In this document: piece by piece, positions 33,505 to 42,268 of the stretch
Layout of the letters: each line of letters begins with the position of its first letter
Position numbering within the stretch: position 1 is the stretch's first letter
Source: Algoriphagus sp.
GTDB taxonomy: Bacteria > Bacteroidota > Bacteroidia > Cytophagales > Cyclobacteriaceae
Assembly: GCF_029254265.1 (NCBI RefSeq)
Contig: NZ_JAQWXX010000073.1
Span: 62,001-126,000 of the forward strand
DNA length: 64,000 nucleotides
Direction: 5' to 3'
Made by a program: the position numbers and the translations under genes
The notes under the pieces: model-generated
Told to the model about the DNA's origin: nothing
The model's input: only the letters and a program-made list of their open reading frames with translations
Databases searched by the model: none

Positions 33505-33765
33505 TCAATCAACAAGGGCATCAATAGCGGCAGCGGTAGTAACTATTGTTGCTGCCAAAGTAGCTACATCTTTTAAATCCTTCCATAAACAAATTTTCTT
33601 TCCAGGGCAACCCTTACCAGTTTGCTTGCACTTATCTGCCTGGCTTATCGCGCAAAATTCTTTTGTAAATTCAGGTGTAGTATCTGTTGCAAAAGTGGGC
33701 TGAATTGAAAATAAGCTTACCACAAAAACTAAACTACTCATCAAAATTGAAATTCTCTTTTTCAT
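33505..33765 (-). CDS. Small exported Cys-rich peptide precursor (NVEALA-like)
   Basis: This 86-residue product has a clear signal peptide (1-27, TFATD). The mature part of about 60 residues contains four Cys (EFCAIS, DKCKQT, KGCPGK, ICLWKD) and a C-terminal Ala/Thr-rich helix (ATLAATIVTTAAAI). It resembles the small exported peptides (NVEALA and relatives) that Bacteroidota encode beside DUF4221/propeller lipoprotein genes, but the NVEALA motif itself is absent, so the family link is inference. It is the first gene of the operon. Its function could be signalling, adhesion or competition, none shown here. Confidence 0.7.
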   Translation of the reverse strand: MKKRISILMSSLVFVVSLFSIQPTFATDTTPEFTKEFCAISQADKCKQTGKGCPGKKICLWKDLKDVATLAATIVTTAAAIDALVD

Positions 33766-34050
33766 AGTTATCTAGATAAAAGTTTGTTTACCTACTCATT
33801 CGCTTTTCGGTTTCCGCGGTTACTCCAGGATTTTTAAAGTCGTTTTTCACTTTCACATACCCGACTTAAGATGGATTGCCAACCCATAAAAAGCATTTTT
33901 TTCAACTAAAATATGGTGTGTGTGTGTGTAAAAGTCAAGCAATAGAACTAAAAAATTATAACACCTGGCTAAAAAATAAACAAACTGCAAATACTCGAGT
34001 ATTAAGCGAGATATTCCAGAAATAAAAATCTCCCTATTTCCCTGTTAAAT
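33766..34050. other. Gap without gene; (GT)7 at 33916-33929
   Basis: This A/T-rich stretch holds the leader of the peptide gene and a short GT dinucleotide run. I see no coding frame with plausible composition. It ends at the dinB-tail remnant. Confidence 0.5.
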
Positions 34051-34098
34051 AAGTGTTGAAGACGGCGATTCGATCCTTTTAATGGGTTGGCGGTGTAA
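34051..34098 (+). pseudogene. Diverged remnant of the 3' end of dinB
   Basis: The 13 codons at 34060-34098 read RRRFDPFNGLAV-stop, against RRRFNPFNGMAV-stop at the true dinB end (30838). Differences are mostly third-codon or conservative, and the preceding AGTGTTGA resembles AGTGTCGGC, with a one-base gap. Orientation equals dinB. The remnant lies directly before the LysR/dab region, with the peptide cassette between the two copies. Confidence 0.8.
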
Positions 34099-34134
34099 AA
34101 GAAAAAATTTACAATTTTCCTTAAATCCGAATTT

Positions 34135-35028
34135 CTAATAACTCAAGTACCAATCAAAATACTTCTGGGTCAGGCTTTGTTTCTCATTTCGGATGTAATC
34201 CAAAAAGGCCTGACTGACTACTGAGAGTTTTTTACCTTTCAACCAAACCAACCTCCAGTCGGACTTCACAGGTAATCCTAGAGCGGGAATAATATGCAAT
34301 TCATGACTTAGCAATTCATTTCTCACCCCAATCAATGGCATAATGGAATCACCGATCCCGGCAATTACCGCCTGTTTAACGGCCTCATTGGATGTCAATT
34401 CTATTCTTTTTCTGTGGACTTCTTCCTGAGATTTAAGGTATTGTTCCATGGCAATTCGAGTGGCGGATCCCTCTTCTCGGAAAATTAAAGGTCGTTTCTC
34501 ATCACGAACAGGGCTATTTCCCATGAGATACAGTTTATTCTCAAGGAGTATTTCCTGCTCCACTTCGATTTTATCAGTCAAAACCGAAACCAAGGCAAAA
34601 TCAATTTCATTTTTTTTCAAGCTTTCAATGACCAAACTTTTATTGGTCACATCCAGGATCAGATCGACTCCTCTATATTTTTCCAAAAAACCAGTCAGAA
34701 AATAAGGGATCACATATTTCCCGGTAGAAGCAGAAGATATACTCAGTTTTCCAGTCAAGAGCCCTTTAAAAGCCTGGGATTTATAATTGATGTTTTCAAG
34801 TTCCTCGATTACGCGATCCGCAATTACAGCGACCTCCTTGCCAAATTCGGTAACATATAGCTGTCTTCCGATCACTTCTGTCAAAGGCAAATCAAACTGA
34901 TCCTGAAAATTTTTCAATTGAATAGAAACCGCAGGCTGAGTCATAAACAGCTCCTCTGAAGCCCGGGTAATACTTTGAGTTTGGACCACCTTGAGGAATA
35001 TTTTCAGTTGGTGCAGCGTGTAATTCAT
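34135..35028 (-). CDS. LysR-family regulator divergent from dabBA
   Basis: This 297-residue regulator has an N-terminal winged helix-turn-helix (YTLHQLKIFLKVVQTQSITRASEELFMTQPAVSIQLKNF, split over about residues 3-41) and a LysR substrate-binding domain (KLSISSASTGKYVIPYFL onward). It is divergent from dabB-dabA across 126 bases, the normal place for a regulator controlling the neighbouring operon and itself. CbbR-like regulators control carbon-concentrating genes in autotrophs, so this one may sense a metabolite linked to inorganic carbon. That is inference from position. The ATG at 35028 fits the family N-terminus exactly. Confidence 0.9.
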   Translation of the reverse strand: MNYTLHQLKIFLKVVQTQSITRASEELFMTQPAVSIQLKNFQDQFDLPLTEVIGRQLYVTEFGKEVAVIADRVIEELENINYKSQAFKGLLTGKLSISSASTGKYVIPYFLTGFLEKYRGVDLILDVTNKSLVIESLKKNEIDFALVSVLTDKIEVEQEILLENKLYLMGNSPVRDEKRPLIFREEGSATRIAMEQYLKSQEEVHRKRIELTSNEAVKQAVIAGIGDSIMPLIGVRNELLSHELHIIPALGLPVKSDWRLVWLKGKKLSVVSQAFLDYIRNEKQSLTQKYFDWYLSY

Positions 35029-35154
35029 AAAAAATGTTTATGCTTTTGATATTAAATATAAATAAAAACTTATTAATCCAAAGCCTCAAATTTGCAGGAC
35101 AATTATTTATGAATTAAAAAACATAATTCTTTCTGACCATTCAAAATCCACTTA

Positions 35155-36813
35155 ATGAATCTAACAAGTAATCCACTGACATTTCTTATGCTCCTAGCCC
35201 CGGCAGGCTATGCACTCACAGCAGTAATCTCATGGTTTCAACCCGGAATCAGACCTAGAGCAACTCGAATGGCCAGCAAATTCAGCGCTGGTTTCGGTAT
35301 CCTCGCTTCTCTTGGAATTACAATCCTCTTTATTTCCAAAGGAAGCATGGAATCTCCGCTATGGGGATTTGCGGAACTGGGATTTAGTCTGAGACTAGAC
35401 ATTCTCAGCCTGATTATTTACAGCATGATTTCCCTACTTGGTTATATCATCCTGCATTTCAGCATCAACTACTTGGATGGAGATTCTAGACAAGGGGTAT
35501 TTCTGGGAAGATTAGCGGCAACACTTGCGACAGTACAAATCTTGGTAATCGCTGGAAACCTAGCCTTACTGGGATTCACCTGGGTTTTGACGAGCATTTT
35601 TCTCCATCGCCTATTGGTTTTTTACCCAGAGAGGCCACTAGCAAAAATCGCTGCAAGGAAGAAATTTATCGTAGCCAGAATGTCTGACATCACATTATTC
35701 TTTGCATTTGGCCTCCTGTATTTTCTTACCGGTACAGGAAATCTAGGATCAATCTTTTCTCATGTCACAACTGAATATGCTCAAAACCCTTCAGTCTTAA
35801 TCGAGCTAGCAGCTTGTTTATTAGCTCTCGCAGCGATCTTGAAGTCGGCTCAATTCCCTACTCATGGCTGGCTGATTGAAGTAATGGAAACCCCCACTCC
35901 TGTTTCAGCCCTACTCCATGCCGGTTTATTGAATTCAGGTCCATTTCTTATCATTCGAATGGCCCAAATCATGGAAGGTAGCACTTATGCACCTTTGATT
36001 TTACTCGGCATCGGAGGATTAACAGCTATCATAGCGACTATTGCCTACCTCACTCAAACATCCATCAAAACAGCCCTAGGATACTCCAGTGTGGGTCATA
36101 TGGGATTCAGTTTAATGATGAGTGGATTAGGACTTTATTCTGCTGCTTTGCTTCACTTGGTTTCTCATTCCTTTTACAAAGCCCATGCTTTCCTTTCTTC
36201 CGGAACTGCGGTTGAGGGAATTCAAAAGGGAAAAATGCAATCCAAAAAATATTCCCCAAAACCTTGGCAATTGGGTCTTGGATTTATCCTAAGTCTAGCG
36301 CTTCTCGGAGGAATTGGTTTTGCTTTTGGAATAGATCCAAAACAAGATTGGGGACTGCTATTTTTAGGTGGAATTATGATTCTGGGAGTGTTTCAACTCC
36401 TATCCTCAGCTCTGGCAAATTCTCAAAACCCTTCCATATTCCCGCTTGTCGCCGCACTAAGTGCTGGTTTGGTAAGTATTTTCTTTGTACTGGAATCATT
36501 CACACACCAACTTATTGTTTCCCAAATTCCAGCTTTTGCTGAGCCAAGCTCTGGTAGAATAACGCTAGCCTCAGGCATAATTCTGATCTCTGGACTTGTT
36601 GTACTTGGTCAATTGCTGACACTTTCCAAGCCCAATTCCCCAGTTCGTTTAGCTTGGGCCATTCACTTTCGAAATGGACTCTATGCCAATGCGATTTTTG
36701 ACCGAATAGTAGGCGGACTAAGAGTGCCAAAATCTGCAAATCTGCTGAAAAATGAGTCCAAATGGTCAGAAAACGAATCAAAAATGAAATCCCTCGAAGA
36801 TTTCTTGGCCTAA
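35155..36813 (+). CDS. dabB: DabB-type proton-conducting subunit (NuoL/ND5-like) of the bicarbonate uptake system
   Basis: This 552-residue integral membrane protein has 13-14 predicted hydrophobic segments and the proton-antiporter core of the NuoL/MrpA family (PF00361). SAQFPTHGWLIEVMETPTPVSALLHAG spans about 238-264, with the conserved Lys at KSAQFPTHGW, followed by HLVSHSFYKAHAFLSSG. In DAC systems DabB supplies the proton gradient that energises DabA to hydrate CO2 to bicarbonate. It is much shorter than NuoL and lacks the long lateral helix. It precedes dabA by 28 bases in one operon, with a divergent LysR gene. Confidence 0.93.
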   Translation: MNLTSNPLTFLMLLAPAGYALTAVISWFQPGIRPRATRMASKFSAGFGILASLGITILFISKGSMESPLWGFAELGFSLRLDILSLIIYSMISLLGYIILHFSINYLDGDSRQGVFLGRLAATLATVQILVIAGNLALLGFTWVLTSIFLHRLLVFYPERPLAKIAARKKFIVARMSDITLFFAFGLLYFLTGTGNLGSIFSHVTTEYAQNPSVLIELAACLLALAAILKSAQFPTHGWLIEVMETPTPVSALLHAGLLNSGPFLIIRMAQIMEGSTYAPLILLGIGGLTAIIATIAYLTQTSIKTALGYSSVGHMGFSLMMSGLGLYSAALLHLVSHSFYKAHAFLSSGTAVEGIQKGKMQSKKYSPKPWQLGLGFILSLALLGGIGFAFGIDPKQDWGLLFLGGIMILGVFQLLSSALANSQNPSIFPLVAALSAGLVSIFFVLESFTHQLIVSQIPAFAEPSSGRITLASGIILISGLVVLGQLLTLSKPNSPVRLAWAIHFRNGLYANAIFDRIVGGLRVPKSANLLKNESKWSENESKMKSLEDFLA

Positions 36814-36841
36814 AACTTCTCTCCTAGCTAACCAAAAAAAT

Positions 36842-39280
36842 ATGAATTCTACCATCTCAAAAACATCTGATAGTCTTCCACCTCAACTTGAAGAAATTCT
36901 TGCGCAAGCTTGTAAAAAAATCGCACCGCTTTGGCCGCTAAAGAATTTCGTCGCGGTGAATCCTTTTCTAGGACTAACGGAGATGAAATTTGAAACTGCC
37001 GCAAATTACCTAGCTCAAGTCGGAGGAATCAGTTTGACCTTACCTAAGGATTTTTACCTGCAAAAAATCAATGAAGGACATATCCGAGCTGAAGATCTAG
37101 ACTTAAATGGGCTTTCCATAGACCCAAAGAATACGGAAAACACCAAACTGCCAGAATTGGAAAATTTCAGCGACGTAGCATCTCTGAAAACGGGCCACGA
37201 CTGGAATCATTTCTTGATCAACAGAATCACTGCCTGGGCTTCGGCCTATTTTGATCAAGGTCAGGCCAACTGGATTGCTGCAGATCAAAATGCTGGAATT
37301 TTTAAATCTTGGAAAACAGAAGCTTCTCTGGATCTTAGCCCTGAGATCGCTGGGTTGAAAAATTTCAGAAAACAGGTAAAATCCTTTTCAGATCATCCCA
37401 ATAAAGCGCTGCAAGAAGCCTTACAAATTTTGGATATCCCTGAGAAAAGCCTTCCAACCTATCTCCATCGTCTTTTGCTGAAAGTCGGAGGCTGGTCTGG
37501 ATATATTTCCCAATTGGACTGGGAAAATGAGCTTTATGGAAAAAAAGGAGGGAAACTTTCTGAATTCTTGACCATCCTCGTATGCTGGGAGGCAAGCATG
37601 AAACTCTCCCTAAGTACTCCAGCTCTTTCCCTACTTTGGGAAAAAGCCAAGCGCCAGCATCAAAAATGCGAACCTGAGGTCTTGGTTCCTCGACAATTAG
37701 CAGAAAGGCTGAAACTTCAGGAATCATTTGACCGAGCGATGCAGCAGAATTTAATTTCCAAATTCAGATCTGCCTCTCATTTATCAACGGCTTCTGTCAG
37801 CAGGCCTACAGCTCAGGCGGTTTTTTGTATTGATGTAAGATCCGAAGTCTATAGAAGAAACCTGGAAGCTTCAGACTTGAAAATAGAAACCTTTGGCTTT
37901 GCCGGTTTCTTTGGCTTCCCTATCCAGTACCTTCCCTTCGGTTATGAACACAGCGAGTCCTTGTGTCCTGTGCTGATTCCTGCAGGAATCAAAATTTCAG
38001 AAACTGCTACGCAAGCTGGACAAGAACAAAGCCTTTTAAAAAGTAAAATCCGGAAATTTCAATTGGGCAAGCTTTGGAAAAGCTTCAAATCCGGAGCAAT
38101 TACCTGCTTTAGTTTTGTCAGTCCTTTGGGGATTTTCTACCTGTTCAGACTTTTCGCTTCAAGCCTTAGAATGTCAAAACTCGGCCTTCAGGCAGAAAAA
38201 TTAAAAGGGAAATCTGCAACTAAGTCTAGTACCAAAATCAGCATAAACGAGGAAGCGAAGAACGAAATTGACTTTGGTATTCCTCTCGATCAACAGGTGA
38301 AAATGGCACAAAATGCTTTAAAAGCCATGTCTCTGCCTGATCAGCTCGCTAAATTTGTGCTGATCGTAGGACATGGATCTCATTCGGTCAATAATCCACA
38401 TGCCTCAGGCTTAGATTGTGGAGCCTGCGGAGGTCATTCGGGAGAAATAAATTCCCAAGTAGCTGCTGCTGTTTTAAATAATCCTCAGGTCCGGGAAAAC
38501 TTAGAAAAAATTGGCATCCATATTCCTAAGGATACCGTCTTCTTAGCAGCTCTTCACAATACGGTGACGGACCAGGTAAGCATTCTAAATCCAGAATTAG
38601 TTTCCGAAAATCAAAAAGAGGAATTTCAATCTTTGCAAGCTTCTTTGGAGCAAGCAGGTAAACTTACCAGATTGGAAAGAGGACTTCGATTGAATTCCGA
38701 CAAAAATTCGGATCAAGGTCTAATCTCCAGAAGCGTAGACTGGTCACAAGTAAGACCAGAATGGGGATTGGCTGGATGCTCGGCATTTGTCATTGCTCCC
38801 AGAGAAAAAACCAAATCCCTGGATCTGGAAGGAAAATCCTTCCTTCATTCCTACACTTGGGAAAAAGATCCAGGTTTCCAGATTTTGGAGGTTATCATGA
38901 CCGCACCGATGGTAGTTACCAGCTGGATTAACCTGCAATATTTCGCCTCCACGGTAGACAATACGCATCTAGGTGCAGGAAATAAAACCCTTCACAATGT
39001 CACCGGAGGTATTGGGGTATTGGAGGGATTCTCAGGGGACTTACGAGTTGGATTGCCAATGCAGTCCATCCATGATGGAGAAAAATATCAGCACGAGCCA
39101 GCTAGGTTAAATGTAATTATTGATGCGCCTCTGGAAGCCATCAATGAAATTCTGGCCAAACACCAAAACATCAGAAACCTATTCGACAATCAATGGATTT
39201 TCCTTCTGGCCTTGGATGATTCCGGAACCATTTCCCACAAATACGAAGGAAATATGGAATGGGCTGAATTGGAGAATTAA
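36842..39280 (+). CDS. dabA: DabA (DUF2309), zinc-dependent catalytic subunit of inorganic carbon uptake
   Basis: This 812-residue protein belongs to DUF2309 (PF10070). The beta-carbonic-anhydrase-like zinc ligands match the known Halothiobacillus DabA pattern: Cys329 and Asp331 in CIDVRSE, His511 in GHGSH and Cys526 in LDCGACGG; the His-to-Cys spacing of 15 is the same. DabA with DabB hydrates CO2 vectorially to trap bicarbonate at the inner membrane. In a heterotroph it probably feeds biotin-dependent or PEP carboxylation. The gene follows dabB with a 28-base gap and is closed by a terminator at 39294-39321. Confidence 0.95.
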   Translation: MNSTISKTSDSLPPQLEEILAQACKKIAPLWPLKNFVAVNPFLGLTEMKFETAANYLAQVGGISLTLPKDFYLQKINEGHIRAEDLDLNGLSIDPKNTENTKLPELENFSDVASLKTGHDWNHFLINRITAWASAYFDQGQANWIAADQNAGIFKSWKTEASLDLSPEIAGLKNFRKQVKSFSDHPNKALQEALQILDIPEKSLPTYLHRLLLKVGGWSGYISQLDWENELYGKKGGKLSEFLTILVCWEASMKLSLSTPALSLLWEKAKRQHQKCEPEVLVPRQLAERLKLQESFDRAMQQNLISKFRSASHLSTASVSRPTAQAVFCIDVRSEVYRRNLEASDLKIETFGFAGFFGFPIQYLPFGYEHSESLCPVLIPAGIKISETATQAGQEQSLLKSKIRKFQLGKLWKSFKSGAITCFSFVSPLGIFYLFRLFASSLRMSKLGLQAEKLKGKSATKSSTKISINEEAKNEIDFGIPLDQQVKMAQNALKAMSLPDQLAKFVLIVGHGSHSVNNPHASGLDCGACGGHSGEINSQVAAAVLNNPQVRENLEKIGIHIPKDTVFLAALHNTVTDQVSILNPELVSENQKEEFQSLQASLEQAGKLTRLERGLRLNSDKNSDQGLISRSVDWSQVRPEWGLAGCSAFVIAPREKTKSLDLEGKSFLHSYTWEKDPGFQILEVIMTAPMVVTSWINLQYFASTVDNTHLGAGNKTLHNVTGGIGVLEGFSGDLRVGLPMQSIHDGEKYQHEPARLNVIIDAPLEAINEILAKHQNIRNLFDNQWIFLLALDDSGTISHKYEGNMEWAELEN

Positions 39281-39293
39281 AAGGATTAAATGA

Positions 39294-39321
39294 AAAATGA
39301 GGAGCTTTAATTCCTCATTTT
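39294..39321. terminator. Terminator after dabA
   Basis: AATGAGGA (39296-39303) and TCCTCATT (39312-39319) form an 8-base stem with an 8-base loop, with A and T runs on the two sides, so it can serve both dabA (plus) and the convergent operon ending at 39389 (minus). Confidence 0.75.
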
Positions 39322-39388
39322 TCATTAGTTATATTTTCATTTTCTTACCAGAAAAAGCTTTCCAAATCCGATGGAGCAAAACGAAACT

Positions 39389-40114
39389 TTATTTCAACTG
39401 AATATGACCAGAGTTAGATTTCTCCAAGTTCACTTTGCCCACCTTATTGGGAAGCATTAAAATTGACCTTTCCCCTACCCAGCCGCTGATTGATTCAATA
39501 TCACCTCCGAGTTCGGCTTGAGTATCCTCTATTCGAATTTTAAAATTTGAGATCACATTTGCCTTCAAGTCAGACGATGTTCCATTATAATCCAGAAATC
39601 CCAACTTTACACCCCGAAAAACTGAAAAAGATTCTTTTGAAGTAACTCTCATAGAATCCTCAAAAACTAAACTAGCCTGACTAGAAATAACCTTCAAAGA
39701 ATCTTGATGGAATTTATTGAAATTCACTTCGGCAACATCTTCAAGGATCAGACTATTCAAGGTTCTTAATTTTAGCTCAAAATAGCCCGATGATCTTTGC
39801 ATTAGGCTATCAATGAAAAGCGTATCATTTGAGATTCGGTAACTTAGTTCGGGTTCTTCAGGAATCTCACCCGTATCAAAAAACAATTTGAAATACGTCA
39901 GTTTTAAGGAATCTGAACTAGTTATCGTAAGCACCCCGGAATTTTTGATTACTATGTGTTTAAACTCCTGAAGCAGAATCTCTTCTTTTTCGATCTTTTC
40001 TATAAAGCCATACCCTCGCTGATCCGAATAGCGAAATGAAATCAGGAGAGCAGCCATCAGTGTGACCCAACAGAAAGTCAAAAAGGAGAGAATAATCTTA
40101 GTACTAGTTTTCAT
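39389..40114 (-). CDS. Membrane-anchored GIN-domain-like (DUF2807-like) protein
   Basis: This 241-residue protein begins with a hydrophobic signal or anchor (about 6-28). The remainder is a chain of short strands (HIVIKNSGVLTITSSDS, LTLEDVAEVNF-like, KVISSQASLVFEDSM) resembling the right-handed beta-helix of GIN/DUF2807 auto-adhesin head domains that Bacteroidota encode beside ABC transporter genes. It is the last gene of the operon ABC ATPase-permease-GntR-GIN, overlapping the GntR gene by 11 bases. It may sense the cell surface or bind a ligand, but no direct evidence exists here. Confidence 0.72.
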   Translation of the reverse strand: MKTSTKIILSFLTFCWVTLMAALLISFRYSDQRGYGFIEKIEKEEILLQEFKHIVIKNSGVLTITSSDSLKLTYFKLFFDTGEIPEEPELSYRISNDTLFIDSLMQRSSGYFELKLRTLNSLILEDVAEVNFNKFHQDSLKVISSQASLVFEDSMRVTSKESFSVFRGVKLGFLDYNGTSSDLKANVISNFKIRIEDTQAELGGDIESISGWVGERSILMLPNKVGKVNLEKSNSGHIQLK

Positions 40115-40478
40115 GATCGTTGGATTGAATGGATTGAATAAGTGATTGGAGATCGGTGGAGTTGAGTTTCAACACCTTCACTTTATGTAACAGACCAGGC
40201 AGATCCTGCTCGAAAAAGGATTCCTTCTGAATCTTCAGGAGGTTTCTTTTTGCATCAGTAGCGACAAAAAAACCTATCCCCCGTTTGTTTTCGAGAATCC
40301 CCTCCTCTTCCATCAGCCCATAGCTTCTCATGACTGTATTCCGGTTGACCTCCAAGTCCACGGCAAGTTCTCGCACAGAAGGCACCTTGTCTCCCGGCAG
40401 GATTTTGTCCTGCATGATCTGATCCGCAAGCCAGTCCCGAATTTGAAGAAAGATGTTTTTACTTTCGTTGAAATCCAT
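40104..40478 (-). CDS. Short GntR-family regulator (YtrA type)
   Basis: This 124-residue protein has a winged helix-turn-helix of GntR type at about 10-75 (QIRDWLADQIMQDKILPGDKVPSVRELAVDLEVNRNTVMRSYGLMEEEGI, in segments) and only a short helical dimerisation tail, which is typical of the YtrA subfamily encoded with ABC transporters. It probably represses the operon in which it lies. A perfect inverted repeat TGTCATA-N6-TATGACA upstream of the first gene (42178-42197) is the candidate operator. It overlaps the GIN-like gene downstream and follows the permease gene after one base. Confidence 0.92.
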   Translation of the reverse strand: MDFNESKNIFLQIRDWLADQIMQDKILPGDKVPSVRELAVDLEVNRNTVMRSYGLMEEEGILENKRGIGFFVATDAKRNLLKIQKESFFEQDLPGLLHKVKVLKLNSTDLQSLIQSIQSNDHEN

Positions 40479-40479
40479 C

Positions 40480-41316
40480 TTAAACTTCTTTTTCGGTCAA
40501 CTTGAAATAGCTGGCTACATAAGAAAGAATTGCCACTAGCCAAATCAAAATCGCAGAAACAAACATCAGAAGTGGAACGTCAGGAAAGACTTCAGGGGCA
40601 TCAATATTGGGTAGATCAAACTTAATTTGCTCTTCCCACTGGATTGAGTCTGGCTTCAACAACCACAATAATCCTATTGTACTCACCGCCATTATACCGT
40701 AAACAAAGAGAACAGTAAGTGGCATCAGAATAAAATTCCACTTTCCAAAGAACACTCCGCCTGAAAACATCAAAGATAGAATCATGAATAGTAACCCCAC
40801 AGCCAGCCAATAAACCACAGAAATTTGGAATTCTGGGAGCTTTAATAAATCCCCTAGTTGAGCTACCTCCGGGTTACTTGATTCACTCGAGTATGAAAAA
40901 ATCAAATCTCCCAACTTGAATAATTCAACCGATAAAATAGATGCTACCCAAAAAAGTAAAGGGTAGCAAACTAGCGGTAGAAATACCCTCATTAAGAATT
41001 GGACTGTGTATTTTTCTAAATGGGAAGCAGGAAGCGTTAGATACAATCTTGCTGATTTTTTTTCCCGAAGATCCAAAAAGCTCTGACCAACAGCCAAGAA
41101 TGACAATATGAATAGGCCTATAATGAAAACTCCATGATAATAACCACTCTCCCACCTCATTGAGCCAATATTCGAGTAGAAAAAGAATTGGAAAAAGAAA
41201 ATGAGCAAAGCGATCATTCCGAATATTGCCGCCACATACATCTTCTTTCGGTTCACCCATTCGTATCGAATTAAGTTCCCTATTCGCTTTATTTGAAAAT
41301 TAGAAGTACTATTCAT
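40480..41316 (-). CDS. ABC-2-type permease subunit
   Basis: This 278-residue integral membrane protein has about six hydrophobic segments (about 29-49, 63-83, 108-128, 168-190, 197-219, 242-265). There is no enzymatic motif. Its start overlaps the end of the ATPase gene by eight bases, a common sign of a two-component exporter. Such YtrA-regulated systems are linked to envelope stress or export of small molecules in other bacteria. The substrate is unknown here. Confidence 0.88.
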   Translation of the reverse strand: MNSTSNFQIKRIGNLIRYEWVNRKKMYVAAIFGMIALLIFFFQFFFYSNIGSMRWESGYYHGVFIIGLFILSFLAVGQSFLDLREKKSARLYLTLPASHLEKYTVQFLMRVFLPLVCYPLLFWVASILSVELFKLGDLIFSYSSESSNPEVAQLGDLLKLPEFQISVVYWLAVGLLFMILSLMFSGGVFFGKWNFILMPLTVLFVYGIMAVSTIGLLWLLKPDSIQWEEQIKFDLPNIDAPEVFPDVPLLMFVSAILIWLVAILSYVASYFKLTEKEV

Positions 41317-42163
41317 GGCTAGCTAGATTTTTTTCTGATAAAATAGAAGTGGAAATCGCTCCGGATATCACTGCATTGAAGAGGAGTTCCAGACTGACCG
41401 GAGTTTGATTTTCCCCAGAATCTCGAGCTTGGATAAATTGGACTCCTAACTTATTTTTCTCCATGTAAATTGCATGTTCTGGAGCAGAGGCTGCCATCCC
41501 AAAACTGAGCCGATCACTGAGTTCCAATAAATCCTGATCCAGCCTCACCTTGCCATCTGCCAAAATCACCACCCGATCGATCAGGTTTTCTACATCTTTG
41601 ACCAAGTGGGTGGCAATGATCAGCGTCTGTTCCTCGCTGAGATTGGCAGCCACAGCCTTTCTGAAAGAAGTTTTGGAAGGAATATCCAAACCATTCGTGG
41701 GCTCGTCAAATAACAGGAGCTTGCAATTGGTGCTCAGGGCAAAAGCCAAAATCACTTTTTTCTGCTGCCCAAAGGAAAAATCCCCAAGCTTTGAATTAGG
41801 CTCAATCTCAAAATCCTTCAGGATGGATTGAAACTGCGTCTGATCAAACCTCGGATAAAAAGGGGACATCATTTTGGAATAAGCGCTCACAGACAAATGC
41901 AGCGGCAGAGCCAGTTCGTCAGGAACCATGAATAATTCTTGAAGAAAATCAGGGCTACGATCTTTAGCATACTGACCGTTCACCTCCACACTTCCACTTT
42001 TTGGAAAAATCAAACCGGATAGCAAGCGGAGAAAAGTAGATTTTCCTGCGCCATTTTTACCAAGGAACCCAACGATGGATCCTGCCGGACATTCCCAATC
42101 CAACTCCTGGAAAAGAGCTGACTTTTTAGGGTAGAAAAAACTTAGATTTTGGATTGAAATCAT
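41309..42163 (-). CDS. ABC transporter ATP-binding protein
   Basis: This 284-residue nucleotide-binding protein has Walker A GKNGAGKST (about residues 35-43), the signature FSFGQQKK (about 129-136), Walker B LLLFDEPTNGLD (about 148-159) and the H-loop IATHLVKD. The tail after residue 210 is the usual extension of ABC-2-linked ATPases. It is the first gene of the operon and its ATG at 42163 lies 15 bases downstream of the inverted repeat assumed to be the GntR operator. Confidence 0.95.
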   Translation of the reverse strand: MISIQNLSFFYPKKSALFQELDWECPAGSIVGFLGKNGAGKSTFLRLLSGLIFPKSGSVEVNGQYAKDRSPDFLQELFMVPDELALPLHLSVSAYSKMMSPFYPRFDQTQFQSILKDFEIEPNSKLGDFSFGQQKKVILAFALSTNCKLLLFDEPTNGLDIPSKTSFRKAVAANLSEEQTLIIATHLVKDVENLIDRVVILADGKVRLDQDLLELSDRLSFGMAASAPEHAIYMEKNKLGVQFIQARDSGENQTPVSLELLFNAVISGAISTSILSEKNLASHE

Positions 42164-42177
42164 AACACCTGTTTTAC

Positions 42178-42197
42178 TGTCATAGTATATTATGACA
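42178..42197 (-). promoter_or_regulatory. Candidate GntR (YtrA-type) operator
   Basis: TGTCATA (42178-42184) and TATGACA (42191-42197) are perfect 7-base arms separated by GTATAT. The site lies 15-34 bases upstream of the ATPase start, overlapping where a promoter or leader would be. The size and symmetry fit a dimeric GntR regulator. Confidence 0.75.
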
Positions 42198-42268
42198 CTA
42201 ATCTAAAAGCTTATTTTCAAAATCAAAAATCTTCGATTATTTTTTTTAAGAAATCTGTAGATTTAGGC

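Noticed and set aside
30839-34098. Classical transposon or integrative element
   Set aside because: No transposase, integrase, terminal inverted repeat or tRNA site is visible; only the duplicated dinB tail brackets the cassette.
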